Positions 45,678-54,433 of a stretch of 64,000 nt of DNA are shown piece after piece. The position numbers and the translations under genes are program-made. A model generated the notes under the pieces. That model was given only the letters and a program-made list of their open reading frames with translations, made no database searches and was not told the origin of the DNA. Origin of the DNA: Desulfosporosinus acidiphilus SJ4 (GTDB lineage: Bacteria > Bacillota > Desulfitobacteriia > Desulfitobacteriales > Desulfitobacteriaceae); contig NC_018068.1 in NCBI RefSeq assembly GCF_000255115.2, forward strand, positions 3,133,977-3,197,976. Reading direction: 5' to 3'. Positions within the stretch are counted from its first letter, which is position 1, and every line of letters starts with the position of its first letter.

Positions 45678-46511
45678 TTATAGACTTCTGTCTAAAAGAA
45701 TCCGCAATTTATTAACGCCATCAACCGGAACATCCATCTGGCCTATTTGAATTTGACCAAAAGGTCCGTGATAATCGCTTCCCCCCGTAGCTAAGAGAGC
45801 AAATTGAGCTGCAACTTTCGCGTAGTAAGAAATTAGACTCCGCTGCTGTTCCCAATATCCATAATAGACTTCTAGACCGATGGGCCGGTACCTAAGCAAG
45901 TCAAAGACTATATTTGGCTGGCGCAATAAACCGGGATGCGCCACAACCGGCAAACCACCGGCATTAAAAATCAAGTCCACCGCATCTTCAAATCGATGTT
46001 TCAAATAGGGAAGATAAGCTATCCCACCAGGGCGAAAATAAGCTGCAATATCTTGCCAACTTTTTGGATTAATTTCACTATACCGGTTATATATAGCTCG
46101 CATAATATGGCCTTTGCTTACAGCTCCTACCGAACCCACCTCACGCTCGACATCTTTCCACTCAATGGCGAGTCCTCCTTTTTGGAGCGATTTAACCATT
46201 TCGTAGGCCAGAGTAGTCCGCTGATAGCGAAGCTCACTTAGACGGGTTTGCAATAAAGAGCTGCTAATATCCTTAAAATAGCCAAGAAGATGAACTTCCT
46301 CACCCTGAAAATTTGTTAATAACTCCACACCGGGAATAATCTCAATATTATGGTGTTTGGCCAGCTTTTTTGCCCTTGAGATACCCTCCGTACTCTCATG
46401 ATCAGTAATAGCAAGCACATTAATATCCTGTGTATGGGCGAGATTTAAGACCTCTTCGACTGTAAGGGAACCGTCCGATTCTAAAGTATGGACATGTAAA
46501 TCAATCCTCAA
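45678..46511 (-). CDS. PHP-domain phosphoesterase
   Basis: A 277-residue metal-dependent phosphoesterase of the PHP family. Metal ligands: DLHVHTLESDG (residues 4-14), AITDHEST (near 37), PGVELLT (near 62), VVAHPGLL (near 193) and GGSDYHG (near 251). Members act on 3',5'-bisphosphonucleotides or as 5'-3' exoribonuclease (RNase AM type). Start is TTG at 46511, 9 nt after GGGAGG. The gene is divergent from tRNA-Trp. Confidence 0.9.
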   Translation of the reverse strand: MRIDLHVHTLESDGSLTVEEVLNLAHTQDINVLAITDHESTEGISRAKKLAKHHNIEIIPGVELLTNFQGEEVHLLGYFKDISSSLLQTRLSELRYQRTTLAYEMVKSLQKGGLAIEWKDVEREVGSVGAVSKGHIMRAIYNRYSEINPKSWQDIAAYFRPGGIAYLPYLKHRFEDAVDLIFNAGGLPVVAHPGLLRQPNIVFDLLRYRPIGLEVYYGYWEQQRSLISYYAKVAAQFALLATGGSDYHGPFGQIQIGQMDVPVDGVNKLRILLDRSL

Positions 46512-46619
46512 GACCCACTCCCTCCCATCGGGTTATCTTATTTATGCCTATTCTGGCTTTTCTTTAAAAATCCTGCTAATTATTATTATAATTCATTTAA
46601 TTCAGCTCCAGAAATATAG

Positions 46620-46648
46620 TTGACACATATCTTATTTTAAGATATAAT
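46620..46648 (+). promoter_or_regulatory. SigA promoter of tRNA-Trp
   Basis: Consensus TTGACA, 17-nt spacer and TATAAT, 20 nt before the tRNA. Confidence 0.9.
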
Positions 46649-46668
46649 TCAATTCGTCGCAAAATTAA

Positions 46669-46742
46669 AGGGGATTAGTTTAATGGTAGAACAGCGGTCT
46701 CCAAAACCGTCAGTGCGAGTTCGACTCTTGCATCCCCTGCCA
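46669..46742 (+). tRNA. trnW: tRNA-Trp (CCA anticodon), encoded CCA end
   Basis: 74 nt with a 7-bp acceptor stem (AGGGGAT / ATCCCCT), D arm, anticodon loop CTCCAAA giving anticodon CCA, and T arm GCGAG-TTCGACT-CTTGC. G discriminator and CCA are encoded. The 3' 44 nt (from 46699) coincide with the left attachment site of the mobile element, so this half of the tRNA came in with the element, while the older half is at 60422. Confidence 0.95.
46699..46742. other. attL site (3' half of tRNA-Trp)
   Basis: 44 nt shared with 60422-60465 at 39 of 44 positions: 17 identical (CTCCAAAACCGTCAGTG), a variable T arm and 12 identical to the CCA end. Typical for tyrosine-integrase insertion in a tRNA gene. 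Confidence 0.88.
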
Positions 46743-46755
46743 AGCTAGAAACCGC

Positions 46756-46783
46756 ATCCAGCAAGTGATTGCTGGATTTTTTT
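46756..46783 (+). terminator. Terminator after tRNA-Trp
   Basis: ATCCAGCA / TGCTGGAT stem with T7. It lies inside the element, so the element supplies the terminator of the host tRNA. Confidence 0.9.
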
Positions 46784-46794
46784 ATTTAACAATT

Positions 46795-46834
46795 TTGGCT
46801 ACTGCATAAGGGATTGGCTACTATTTGGCTACTA
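46795..46834. repeat. Left arm-type integrase sites
   Basis: TTGGCTACTG (46795), TTGGCTACTA (46814) and TTGGCTACTA (46825). The last two are 11 nt apart, exactly as in the pair at 60285/60296. Location near each att core fits arm-type binding sites. Confidence 0.7.
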
Positions 46835-46920
46835 AAGATATTAAACGATATAAAAAGCTACATTAATATATACGAATTATTGAGGGCATATCTATACGTT
46901 AACTAGATACCAATAAGTCC

Positions 46921-46949
46921 AAAACGTGCCTAATAACTGGGCACGTTTT
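46921..46949. terminator. Terminator-like hairpin
   Basis: AAAACGTGCC / GGCACGTTTT perfect 10-bp stem, bidirectional. The gap 46835-47238 has no gene otherwise. Confidence 0.7.
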
Positions 46950-47219
46950 CACTTGTACTTCTAACCGTAGTCAGCAAGTCAACCGATCAATTATATCCCG
47001 AAAACTTATGAGCGGTACTTTTCCAAATGCCTTTTGATTCTCGTTCTAATATTCCCAAATGATTAAACCATAACACCTAGATTGACCGTGTAGCCCTTGT
47101 GTTCCCCTCTGAGCGGTTTTTATTTGCTTCCTAGTAATCCAACCGTTTAGCAAAACCGCTTCTCTGAAGGCGTTATATGCTGTCCATTATTTATATTTAT
47201 AAAACGATTGGGGGCAAGA

Positions 47220-47247
47220 ACGGACTAGGAAAAAATCCCTAGTCCGT
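47220..47247 (-). terminator. Terminator overlapping a stop codon
   Basis: ACGGACTAGGG / CCTAGTCCGT. The TAG of the gene at 47239 lies in the first arm. It ends the leftward transcript of the element's left-end genes. Confidence 0.7.
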
Positions 47248-47502
47248 GACTTTACCAATGATCTTTAAGCCTGAATTAATATCACTTATTACCTGATCGT
47301 AAGCCGTCTTTAAAGCATGACTGCGGTTAGAGTAATAATCTAAAGCCCGGAAATCCTCAGTCTTTTCAGCCTTTTCAGCTTGTTCTTTGTTTTCTACGCT
47401 TAAGTCCTTTAAGTATTCAAGTGAAGACGTAACTCTTTTTAAAATATAAATTAAATCATCCCGGGATAGTTCATCAAAATTGAAATCAAACAGTTGCCTC
47501 AC
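47239..47502 (-). CDS. Hypothetical element protein, 87 residues
   Basis: A small, mainly helical, acidic protein (MRQLFDFNFDELSRDDLIYI...) with a probable coiled coil in the middle (ENKEQAEKAEKTED). Start GTG with only a weak ribosome site. The next gene upstream ends 42 nt away. I do not recognise it; its stop lies in a terminator. Confidence 0.6.
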   Translation of the reverse strand: MRQLFDFNFDELSRDDLIYILKRVTSSLEYLKDLSVENKEQAEKAEKTEDFRALDYYSNRSHALKTAYDQVISDINSGLKIIGKVTD

Positions 47503-47544
47503 TCCATTCGTTCCAAGCTATTTCCAAGTTGGGAATCCCTTTTT

Positions 47545-47865
47545 CTATCTAAAAATACTATTTTGGCCGTTTTTAGCTCGTTCAATCTCGCCCATCAGAA
47601 GAAGAGCGTCAGTAAAACCAAGTTTATAGCTTGACATTTGAAGTTCTGCCTGAAATTCTCCCTCAAGCATCTCCATTTCTAAGTAATCCTTGAATATTCG
47701 TTTGCGCAGAGCCTTGCCGATCTTATTAAAGATTCTGTCAGTAATCGCTTTGTGCTTACGAAGATTCTCGTCATGCTCCCAAGAATGGTAAAAATCACAA
47801 GAGCGCGGACGCTCCTCCATCAGCTCCCGGATCGCCTCACTCAATGGCCTAGCCGGTTCCTTCAT
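47545..47865 (-). CDS. Hypothetical element protein, about 106 residues
   Basis: A helical protein with a conserved-looking middle (ITDRIFNKIGKALRKRIFKD) and a C-terminal YKLGFTDALLLMGEI of the kind seen in small DUF6809-like phage or ICE proteins; that link is tentative. The frame opens at 47871, but GGAGG is 8 nt from the second ATG (47865). Confidence 0.6.
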   Translation of the reverse strand: MKEPARPLSEAIRELMEERPRSCDFYHSWEHDENLRKHKAITDRIFNKIGKALRKRIFKDYLEMEMLEGEFQAELQMSSYKLGFTDALLLMGEIERAKNGQNSIFR

Positions 47866-47968
47866 TCTCATAACCTCCTCAATTTTATCTGGGGTTACTA
47901 ACTTATTTGTAGTAACCCCTTTTCAAATTCGCAAGCGCTTGCCAATTTCATAAAAGATAAGAAATTGA

Positions 47969-48352
47969 TCAAGCTAGGGCTTGACGTTGACAGGTCCGGA
48001 ATAATGCTTCAATGCTCATTTTGAATTCTTTGTGCATAATCAAAATGTCGGCATAAGCGAAATCAGCATTGTTATATCTGGACTCCCTTCTTTGATAACA
48101 CTTCACGGAAATTCCCAGCATTTTTGCCATGTCAGCCTGCTTATGACCTTTTAATATCCTCATTACTTTTAAAACGAAATACCCCTTCGCTTCAACTGCT
48201 CGCAGCTCTGCTCTAGCCGTTTTGCTCAAACTGTTATACTTTTCTTTGGTCAATGTCAATTCTAGGCTCTCGTCTTGAGAAAGCGGAATTCTTAATTCGA
48301 CCTGTGTTCCCTCACTGTCTAGGGATTCACGATTAATCACTCTTATCTGCAT
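47969..48352 (-). CDS. HTH-domain regulator-like protein
   Basis: A 127-residue protein. The N-terminal half looks beta-rich (INRESLDSEGTQVELRIPLS), and residues 70-110 hold an HTH-like segment (LKGHKQADMAKMLGISVKCYQRRE), with a recognition helix GISVKCYQRRES. It may control the left-end operon. The frame opens at 48373; an AAGGAA before ATG 48352 favours that start, but the choice is not firm. Confidence 0.6.
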   Translation of the reverse strand: MQIRVINRESLDSEGTQVELRIPLSQDESLELTLTKEKYNSLSKTARAELRAVEAKGYFVLKVMRILKGHKQADMAKMLGISVKCYQRRESRYNNADFAYADILIMHKEFKMSIEALFRTCQRQALA

Positions 48353-48387
48353 AGATAATTCATTCCTTCTCATTGCCTTAGTTAGGG

Positions 48388-48492
48388 TTATGCCTGAAAT
48401 TTACCAGTAAAATAACAATTCCAATTATGGGCCTTACGTTTTGCCTGGGTATGTTTCCCTAGTAAGTGGAGAAAGTTTTTGAATAACTTCAT
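48388..48492 (-). CDS. Small ORF, 34 residues
   Basis: ATG at 48492 with AAGGAGG upstream, frame MKLFKNFLHLLGKHTQAKRK ... HNWNCYFTGKF, TAA at 48388. It ends 36 nt before the HTH gene and is first in the left-end operon. The N-terminal part is amphipathic and basic; the HNWNCYFTG ending resembles other small phage proteins I have seen, but I give no function. Confidence 0.55.
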   Translation of the reverse strand: MKLFKNFLHLLGKHTQAKRKAHNWNCYFTGKFQA

Positions 48493-48589
48493 TGAAAAAT
48501 TTTCCTCCTTTTTTGTTATTGTTCATTTGGGGATACGTTAATTTAGAAAAGTTATTGACTAAACTCAATAAGAATTAAATGTATTATTT

Positions 48590-48676
48590 GTTATACCTAA
48601 GTATAACATGTTAAACCATATGTTACAATGTAAAATCTGTAAATTTGTTTACTAAAATAAACTTTTTATTTATAAT
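48590..48676 (+). promoter_or_regulatory. Promoter and operator of the XRE gene
   Basis: TTTACT (48648-48653), 17-nt spacer and TATAAT (48671-48676). Upstream is a dyad GTTATAC-CTAA-GTATAAC (48590-48607), a likely operator between this gene and the divergent small ORF at 48492. Confidence 0.6.
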
Positions 48677-48743
48677 ATAGACGTAAGTTTAATATATAAA
48701 TAGCTGAGCAGAGACTTTGTTCGGCTGAAGAAAGAGGTTAATT

Positions 48744-48953
48744 ATGATAAGTTATAAGCCATTGTTAAAACTATTAATTGACAGAAATATAAAAAAGGGT
48801 GAATTAATGGAATTAGCTAACGTATCAAAGGCCACTATTGCAAGGTTAAGCAGCACAGATAAGTATGTTTCGCTAGAAGTAATAGATAAGCTGTGTGCTG
48901 TCCTTAAATGCCAACCTGGGGACCTACTCGAATACATACCTGATGAAGAATAA
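48744..48953 (+). CDS. XRE-family HTH regulator, 69 residues
   Basis: A one-domain Cro/C1-type protein. The HTH is MELANVSKATIARLSSTDKY with a GDLLEYI ending, as in the small phage Cro-like (HTH_26) group. The start has AAGAGG. It is divergent from the small ORF at 48388 and likely controls that region through the dyad at 48590. Confidence 0.85.
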   Translation: MISYKPLLKLLIDRNIKKGELMELANVSKATIARLSSTDKYVSLEVIDKLCAVLKCQPGDLLEYIPDEE

Positions 48954-49120
48954 TAAGAGAAACAAAACTTACTGAAAAAACAGACTACTTCAAGTCTGAG
49001 AAACAAGGTAAACTTGAATACTACAACCGAAATTCTTTAAAAGTTTACCCAATTTGAATTTAATTCGAGTGCTGTCGTTTCAACCGACAACATTAATTAA
49101 AAAGGAAAGGGGGAACAATA

Positions 49121-49348
49121 ATGCGTTATAAAATCGTTTTCGAATGGGACGAAGGCGATGGCGGCTTCACTGTGACCGTTCCTGCTCTGCCTGGTTGTAT
49201 TACTGAAGGAGATACCATTGAAGAGGCTCTGGTCAACGCTAAAGAAGCTATCCGGGGATATCTTAAAGCCCTTGAAATACAGGGAAAACCAATTCCGCAA
49301 AGTGATGCTATTCCTTTCGAAAAGCAAGAATTGGTGATTAATATATGA
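49121..49348 (+). CDS. hicB: HicB antitoxin
   Basis: A 75-residue HicB-type antitoxin with the family fold: YKIVFEWDEGDGGFTVTVPA then LPGCITEGDTIEEALVNAKE. It neutralises HicA and represses the operon. It lacks a C-terminal DNA-binding extension, so it is the short form. The start follows AGGGGGAA. Its end overlaps hicA by 4 nt (ATGA), and the order is antitoxin first, the reverse of the classical hicAB order. Confidence 0.92.
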   Translation: MRYKIVFEWDEGDGGFTVTVPALPGCITEGDTIEEALVNAKEAIRGYLKALEIQGKPIPQSDAIPFEKQELVINI

Positions 49349-49575
49349 CGCCCCGCCAGCCACGAGTATCAGGAAAGGATGTTGTAGCTGCCTTGCGTCG
49401 AGCGGGATTTAAAGAACTTTATATTGAGGGCAGCCATCATTACCTTGAGCGGCCAGATAATAAAGCCCTGGTAACTGTGCCGGTACATAGCAATAAAATC
49501 CTTAAACCCAAGACTTTAAAAAGCGTTTTGAATCAAGCCGGCCTAACCATAGAGCAACTTATGGAACTCTTATAA
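49345..49575 (+). CDS. hicA: HicA toxin (mRNA interferase)
   Basis: A 76-residue toxin with the double-stranded-RNA-binding-like fold. The catalytic histidine is in GSHHYLERP (near 34), and VVAALRRAGF and VPVHSNKILKPKTLKSVL are the flanking family motifs. It degrades mRNA without ribosomes. The pair may stabilise the element. Confidence 0.92.
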   Translation: MTPRQPRVSGKDVVAALRRAGFKELYIEGSHHYLERPDNKALVTVPVHSNKILKPKTLKSVLNQAGLTIEQLMELL

Positions 49576-49684
49576 AGAATGTAAAGGGTACTCTTCAAAT
49601 TGGAGAGCCTTTATTTCGCCTATAGAAAAAAGTTGCAATTGCCTATTCCTTTTTTATAGGCTGAAGAATTAGATTTGGGATTTT

Positions 49685-49717
49685 AAGGGTATCCATAAAG
49701 TATGGATACCCTCTTTT
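49685..49717. terminator. Bidirectional terminator between hicA and the tape measure gene
   Basis: AAGGGTATCCATA / TATGGATACCCT with a 3-nt loop and CTTTT. Confidence 0.9.
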
Positions 49718-49721
49718 GTAT

Positions 49722-52217
49722 TTATGCCATATTAATGGCCGCGGCATTTATTTTTAGAACGAGGGCGTCGGCGATCTTATCAATATCAGAATCATCTCTA
49801 ACTACTCCGTTCAAGGTGAAGTAGTTATTAATGACTGCATTTCCCAGGGGACTGCCCGTTGTCCCTGATCCGCTTAACGTTCCTTGCTGCATATTGGATT
49901 TAATGCCGAGTGCCACGTCTTTTACTTTGTCTGTCACAAGATGGGCGTTAACCTTGATACCCTGGCTCATCCCCTTCATGAAGTCGGGCATCCAGGTTTC
50001 ATAATCGGTCAACGGGCCAACATCCGGAACCGAAAAGTGGAGATAACTTCTGATTTTATCTGCAACACTATTTACTGCATCACCAATTCCCCCAATAGCC
50101 CCTTTGATACCATTGATTAATCCCTGAATCATGTCCTTTCCATATTCGAGCATCTTGGCCGGAAGGTTCTCTATCCAGGTTAGTGCCGTGGTAATTCCGC
50201 TAATAATAGAAGTTCCAATGTTGCTGGCTGCATTTAGGAAACGTCCCGGTAGGGTCTCAAACCAAGCAACGACCCCATTCCAGGTGTTTATGGCGAGTGT
50301 CTTTATGCCCGCCCAAGCCTGGGCAAATGTGGCTCCGACAGCATCTAGGGCATGAGCAAAGATGCTTTTGATATTTTCCCAGATATTCGAGAGGTCCGCG
50401 CTAATATTTTTAAAGATTTTACCCGCATCTTCCTTTAGTTTGCCAAAATTCCCCGTCACAAGGTCTATAATAAGCAAAACCGCTCCGAGAAAGACGTTTT
50501 TAATGATATCCCAATAGCTCTTAAAAATCGCAACATAGCTATTGAATATAGATCTAAGGTCGTTAATCTGCTGTTTAAAATGATTAACAATCGCCTTAGC
50601 AAGCCCTAAAACAGCATTTGCAATCCAATTTATAAATGTCTTTACACCGTTTACTATGCCATTCCAAGCACTTAGTGTTGCGTTAACGACTGCCGTCCAT
50701 GCCCCAACAACGACAGCTTTTATGCCGGTGAACGCCGCCTGAATATCTGCCCACAGTTTCTTAAAGAACGTACTTATCGGACCCCAATATTTGATAAGCA
50801 GAAACGCAGCAAGAGCGACCGCTGTTATTACAACAATAACCATTCCTCCCGGTGTTGCGAGATATTTTAGAATCCCTCCTGCATCGGAAATTGAATGTGT
50901 TAGCCTAGTAAAAGACTGAATAGTCTCTCCTATCCCGTGAGTCAATTTACCGAGTATTAAAATTGGAGGACCGACAGCCGCGGCGATCATGGCAAACTTA
51001 ATAATTGCTTGCTTCGTGCCATCATCCAAATTTGCAAAGCTTTTAACTAGATCCGTTATTTTATTAACGATTGGTATAATTGATGGAAGAATATCTTTGC
51101 CAAATGCAATGCCAAGGGCATGAACAGACTGAGTTAACTCCTTAAACTTATTCTCTTCAGTATTTTTCATAGCGTCAGATAACCTCTGAACCTCGCCTGT
51201 GGCTCCATTTGCGCTATTAGCTAGGTCGGCCAGAAACCCTCCACCTTTATGAAGTAGAATATTCCAGGATGATAAAGAATCTTTGCCGAATATGGTTGCG
51301 ATGGCAGCTTGCTTTTGCTGATCGGTCCAACCCTCTGTTTTCTTCTCCACCTCGTTCAGAATTGTCGACAGGTCTTTCATATGGCCTTTACTATCAAAGG
51401 CGCTGAAGCCCATTTGATTTAATGCCTTCTGCATTTTTATGGTCGGCTTTGTAAGATTTACTAGACCGGCTTTTAATGCGGTTGCCGCAGTATTCGCGTC
51501 GACCCCGTTAGATTCCAAGATTCCGATCGCTGCAGCTGTTTGCGCCATCGGTTGATGCATTGCATTTGCTGTGGATCCGGCTACACTGAAGGCTTCACCT
51601 AATGAGGTTATGCTCGCTTTCGTGTGGTTGGCTATATATGCGAATGTGTCGGCCATATGTGCCATGTTTTTAGTTGTTTGGGCTGAATTATTCGTTTTCA
51701 TGCCGTAAGCTTCGAGTGAAGAGCCAAGCTGATCAACGACCGTGGAAAGTTGCTCATTCGCTCCGCGCGCTGTTAATAGGGATGTGTTCATGATGCTCAT
51801 AGCTTCATCCGCTTGATAGCCATCTTTAACAAGCACGAGGAGACCTTCATTGATTGATTCGGTGGATTGTCCAAAGTCCTCTGACCACTTCAGAGATTTA
51901 TCAGACATATCTTTCATGAGGGCGTTAACCTGAGATTCAGGAAGCCCTCTTGCTTCAACTTCCTTACGGATGTCGGCCATCTCATGTTTGAATTTCGTGG
52001 CTGCCTCTGAGGCGGCAATCCCTAATCCAATAATGGGCAAGGATACCTTCGTGGATATATTTTTCCCGACCTTCTCCATATCCTTGCCAACTGATACCAT
52101 GCTACGACCGGCATAACTAGCTTGTCTTTGAAATTGCGATAGATTGCCGTTCACATTTCTCAATGTTGCTGAAAACTGATCCCGTAATCGGATTACCGCA
52201 TCGATCACACGTGCCAT
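49722..52217 (-). CDS. Phage tail tape measure protein (TP901 family)
   Basis: An 831-residue TMP. The N-terminal core (about 1-320) has the TP901 pattern (KVSLPIIGLGIAASEAATKF, then DEAMSIMNTSLLTARGA and AATALKAGLVNLTKP). Hydrophobic segments (about 400-480) and alpha-helical WAGIKTLAINTWNGV repeats follow. A TMP sets tail length and passes into the host during DNA entry. Its start has AAAGGAG. Odd point: no tail-tube, assembly-chaperone, baseplate or head gene is near it. It is either stranded by deletion or has another role. Confidence 0.88.
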   Translation of the reverse strand: MARVIDAVIRLRDQFSATLRNVNGNLSQFQRQASYAGRSMVSVGKDMEKVGKNISTKVSLPIIGLGIAASEAATKFKHEMADIRKEVEARGLPESQVNALMKDMSDKSLKWSEDFGQSTESINEGLLVLVKDGYQADEAMSIMNTSLLTARGANEQLSTVVDQLGSSLEAYGMKTNNSAQTTKNMAHMADTFAYIANHTKASITSLGEAFSVAGSTANAMHQPMAQTAAAIGILESNGVDANTAATALKAGLVNLTKPTIKMQKALNQMGFSAFDSKGHMKDLSTILNEVEKKTEGWTDQQKQAAIATIFGKDSLSSWNILLHKGGGFLADLANSANGATGEVQRLSDAMKNTEENKFKELTQSVHALGIAFGKDILPSIIPIVNKITDLVKSFANLDDGTKQAIIKFAMIAAAVGPPILILGKLTHGIGETIQSFTRLTHSISDAGGILKYLATPGGMVIVVITAVALAAFLLIKYWGPISTFFKKLWADIQAAFTGIKAVVVGAWTAVVNATLSAWNGIVNGVKTFINWIANAVLGLAKAIVNHFKQQINDLRSIFNSYVAIFKSYWDIIKNVFLGAVLLIIDLVTGNFGKLKEDAGKIFKNISADLSNIWENIKSIFAHALDAVGATFAQAWAGIKTLAINTWNGVVAWFETLPGRFLNAASNIGTSIISGITTALTWIENLPAKMLEYGKDMIQGLINGIKGAIGGIGDAVNSVADKIRSYLHFSVPDVGPLTDYETWMPDFMKGMSQGIKVNAHLVTDKVKDVALGIKSNMQQGTLSGSGTTGSPLGNAVINNYFTLNGVVRDDSDIDKIADALVLKINAAAINMA

Positions 52218-52265
52218 TTTCTAATCAACTCCTTTCAGTTTTCCATACATCTTCTTACACTTTTA

Positions 52266-52415
52266 TTATTTGATATTGCCAAACATAACTAATTCTTCTT
52301 TAACACTTTTCCCATTATCGGTTAAAACAAAATCACCATTTTTATTTAGTTCGAAATATCCCATTTCTCCCACCCAGAGCCACCACCCCTTTTCTAAAAC
52401 TTTCAAAAACGGATT
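52266..52415 (-). pseudogene. Possible short gene remnant upstream of the tape measure gene
   Basis: An open minus-strand frame of about 50 codons (KGWWLWVGEMGYFELNKNG ..., TAA at 52266) reads like real protein but has only an internal ATG (52364) with a poorly spaced GGGAG and no good start. It could be the 3' stub of a lost tail gene. The gap 52218-52598 contains nothing else I can support. Confidence 0.3.
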
Positions 52416-52598
52416 TTTTTATGAAGTTGAGGGGGCCACGGTCCAGCTTTGAAAAGCTCTAGAGATTTGATGCCCCCCTACCCCAAGAATAATATGCCCT
52501 TATACGTGCATAGCATTATGACACGATGACTTAAGGTTTTCTTATAGAACCTAACAAGGGACCGACCGGTTTTACCTGCCAATCGATCCCGTCACTCA

Positions 52599-53492
52599 TT
52601 AGGCTAAGCCTTTACGTACGACATTTCGAAATTTTATCTTTGCAAGATTTCTAATATTTCCCATATCGTGTGGGTGAGCATTTGAAAATAGTTCTGGCCA
52701 TAGCACATGAAAGACATCTGAAGACCAGAGAATATTAAAAGTATAATCAGAGTCCATATCGACAATGGCTAGTTCAAGTGCATCCCTCTCAGCCTTAATC
52801 TGGTCTATCTCTTTCTTTTTGATTCTCCTTTTCTCTATGACTTCACTTCGAAGCCTATCCAATGTATTAACGGTGTTTACAGCAATTTGCAGGCATCTCC
52901 TGGCTTCTTCTTGAGTGGCAGCGTCTGCAGATAAAAGCGCCCCGAACCTTTCCTTATTGCTCTTCAATTTGTTCAAGATGTTTTCATTTGAACTAATCTC
53001 ATCACTCAATTGATTTATCTCTTTTTCAATCTCACTCAATTTTATGGCTTTTTCATCTTCTCGAATCAAGTCCCTGTGTGGTACAATACCTCGATATGCA
53101 GTTCTCTTGCATTCCGCTTCGAATTTATGCAATTTAAGTTTACGAATCTTATCTTTTATTTTGATAATCGTCACCCCACCACAATGACTAATAGCCTGTA
53201 AGGTGGATTCAATTCGCTCCACTTCATCAGTTGCAATCCTTACTTTTTGAGATGTTTCAACAGTACTATTTCCACGCATTTCTTCTGATACAAGTTGAGC
53301 TCTTGAAGAAATCAAGTTTTTTCTTGCTTCTTCTAATTCCGCTTCCAAGCGGCCTGATGCTTCAATAATAAATTTTGTATTATCAGTGATCATTGACTTG
53401 ATTTTAGATGTTTCCGCCTCTAATTGTGAAAGTTCATTTTTTGCGTTTACATACTCGGGAATACTTAATAGATTGTCAATTTTTTTTGCCAT
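52599..53492 (-). CDS. Coiled-coil element protein, 297 residues
   Basis: A long helical protein with heptad-rich stretches (ELEEARKNLISSRAQLVSEE, then KEINQLSDEISSNENILNKL), no membrane segment. The C-terminal 60 residues are globular. Start follows GGAAAGG. It lies upstream of the tape measure gene in the same direction. A scaffold or head-associated role would be guesswork; family not recognised. Confidence 0.65.
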   Translation of the reverse strand: MAKKIDNLLSIPEYVNAKNELSQLEAETSKIKSMITDNTKFIIEASGRLEAELEEARKNLISSRAQLVSEEMRGNSTVETSQKVRIATDEVERIESTLQAISHCGGVTIIKIKDKIRKLKLHKFEAECKRTAYRGIVPHRDLIREDEKAIKLSEIEKEINQLSDEISSNENILNKLKSNKERFGALLSADAATQEEARRCLQIAVNTVNTLDRLRSEVIEKRRIKKKEIDQIKAERDALELAIVDMDSDYTFNILWSSDVFHVLWPELFSNAHPHDMGNIRNLAKIKFRNVVRKGLA

Positions 53493-53705
53493 AATATTTA
53501 CATCCTTTCCTACTACCCAGCTTTCTTAGTGCTTCTAAAATCATTGGCTTTCGTAATTGAGCCATTGATCGAACATCTTAGCTGCCTCAGATTAAATGTT
53601 CCTTGATACTTGAGTTTCCTAGCCTTTGATGAACAACAGGCTCTCTTAGTTTTCGGCATCAATTGTAATCACTAAAAATCATCTCCTCGCTTTCTTTCCG
53701 TAGCC

Positions 53706-53930
53706 TTAACGTTCAATCATCCAGGTAAGTTCATCAATCTCTCGAATTTTATACCCTTCAGCTATGACTCGATCCTTTAGCCTTTTCCTAAGCCTATTTG
53801 CTCTTATGAAATCTTTCATTGGTTTGATATCGGGCATTTTCGAAAGCTCGCTTATTACGTTTTTAAGCCTTTCTTCTGGGACTCGTTTGCCGTTACAACC
53901 AATAACTTTTTGCGAATGTATTAACGCCAA
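53706..53930 (-). CDS. Hypothetical basic element protein, 74 residues
   Basis: Start TTG at 53930 overlaps the end of the small ORF at 53921 (the two share GCGTTAA), so translation is probably coupled. The product is basic with RANRLRKRLKDRV and ends ELTWMIER. A DNA or RNA-binding role is possible; family unknown. Confidence 0.55.
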   Translation of the reverse strand: MALIHSQKVIGCNGKRVPEERLKNVISELSKMPDIKPMKDFIRANRLRKRLKDRVIAEGYKIREIDELTWMIER

Positions 53931-54046
53931 AAGTAAGTCGGCTCCCTCTCCCTAATCTTGTCCCGCATAGATTTCATGCTGCACATACCAGTTAATTTAT
54001 GTTCTATGCCTAAAATTTCATTATAATCCACTTGATCCTCACTCAC
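53921..54046 (-). CDS. Small ORF, 41 residues
   Basis: GTG at 54046 has a perfect AAGGAGG at 7-nt spacing. The product MSEDQVDYNEILGIEHKLTG ends REPTYFWR and overlaps the next gene by 10 nt. The ribosome site and overlap support a real gene in this small-gene cluster. Function unknown. Confidence 0.55.
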   Translation of the reverse strand: MSEDQVDYNEILGIEHKLTGMCSMKSMRDKIREREPTYFWR

Positions 54047-54091
54047 TTTCCAACCTCCTTATGATGAGTCCTTAAGCTGAATAAACTCATA

Positions 54092-54412
54092 TCATTTGCT
54101 TAATTCATCATTACCTCCAATATCCTTCGGCATAACAGCCAAAGTTAAATCAAGCTGAAAGTCTAGAGCACTATAACAATACATTGGGTAATGTTCATTC
54201 CCTAATTTCCAAAAACGAACTGTCGCCTCTAAGTCCGGCAAAATAGTTTTGATCTCCTTGAGAATACGAATAGCCTCATTTTGGCCAATAACTTTAATAA
54301 CAAGCTCTTTGAAAGGATTAGCATTATTAAAATGCACAGAGTCAATCATAGGATCCTCAATAAGTTTTGAAATTTTCCCGTATTGCTCGATAGTTAAATT
54401 AATTTTGTTCAA
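54092..54412 (-). CDS. Hypothetical element protein, 106 residues
   Basis: Start TTG at 54412, 8 nt after GGAGG. The product begins MNKINLTIEQYGKISKLIED and is mixed alpha/beta with a FWKLGNEHYPMYCYSALDF core. I do not recognise it. It lies between the sigma factor and the small ORF at 53921, all on one strand. Confidence 0.6.
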   Translation of the reverse strand: MNKINLTIEQYGKISKLIEDPMIDSVHFNNANPFKELVIKVIGQNEAIRILKEIKTILPDLEATVRFWKLGNEHYPMYCYSALDFQLDLTLAVMPKDIGGNDELSK

Positions 54413-54433
54413 TTTTTAATCCTCCTTATTTGG

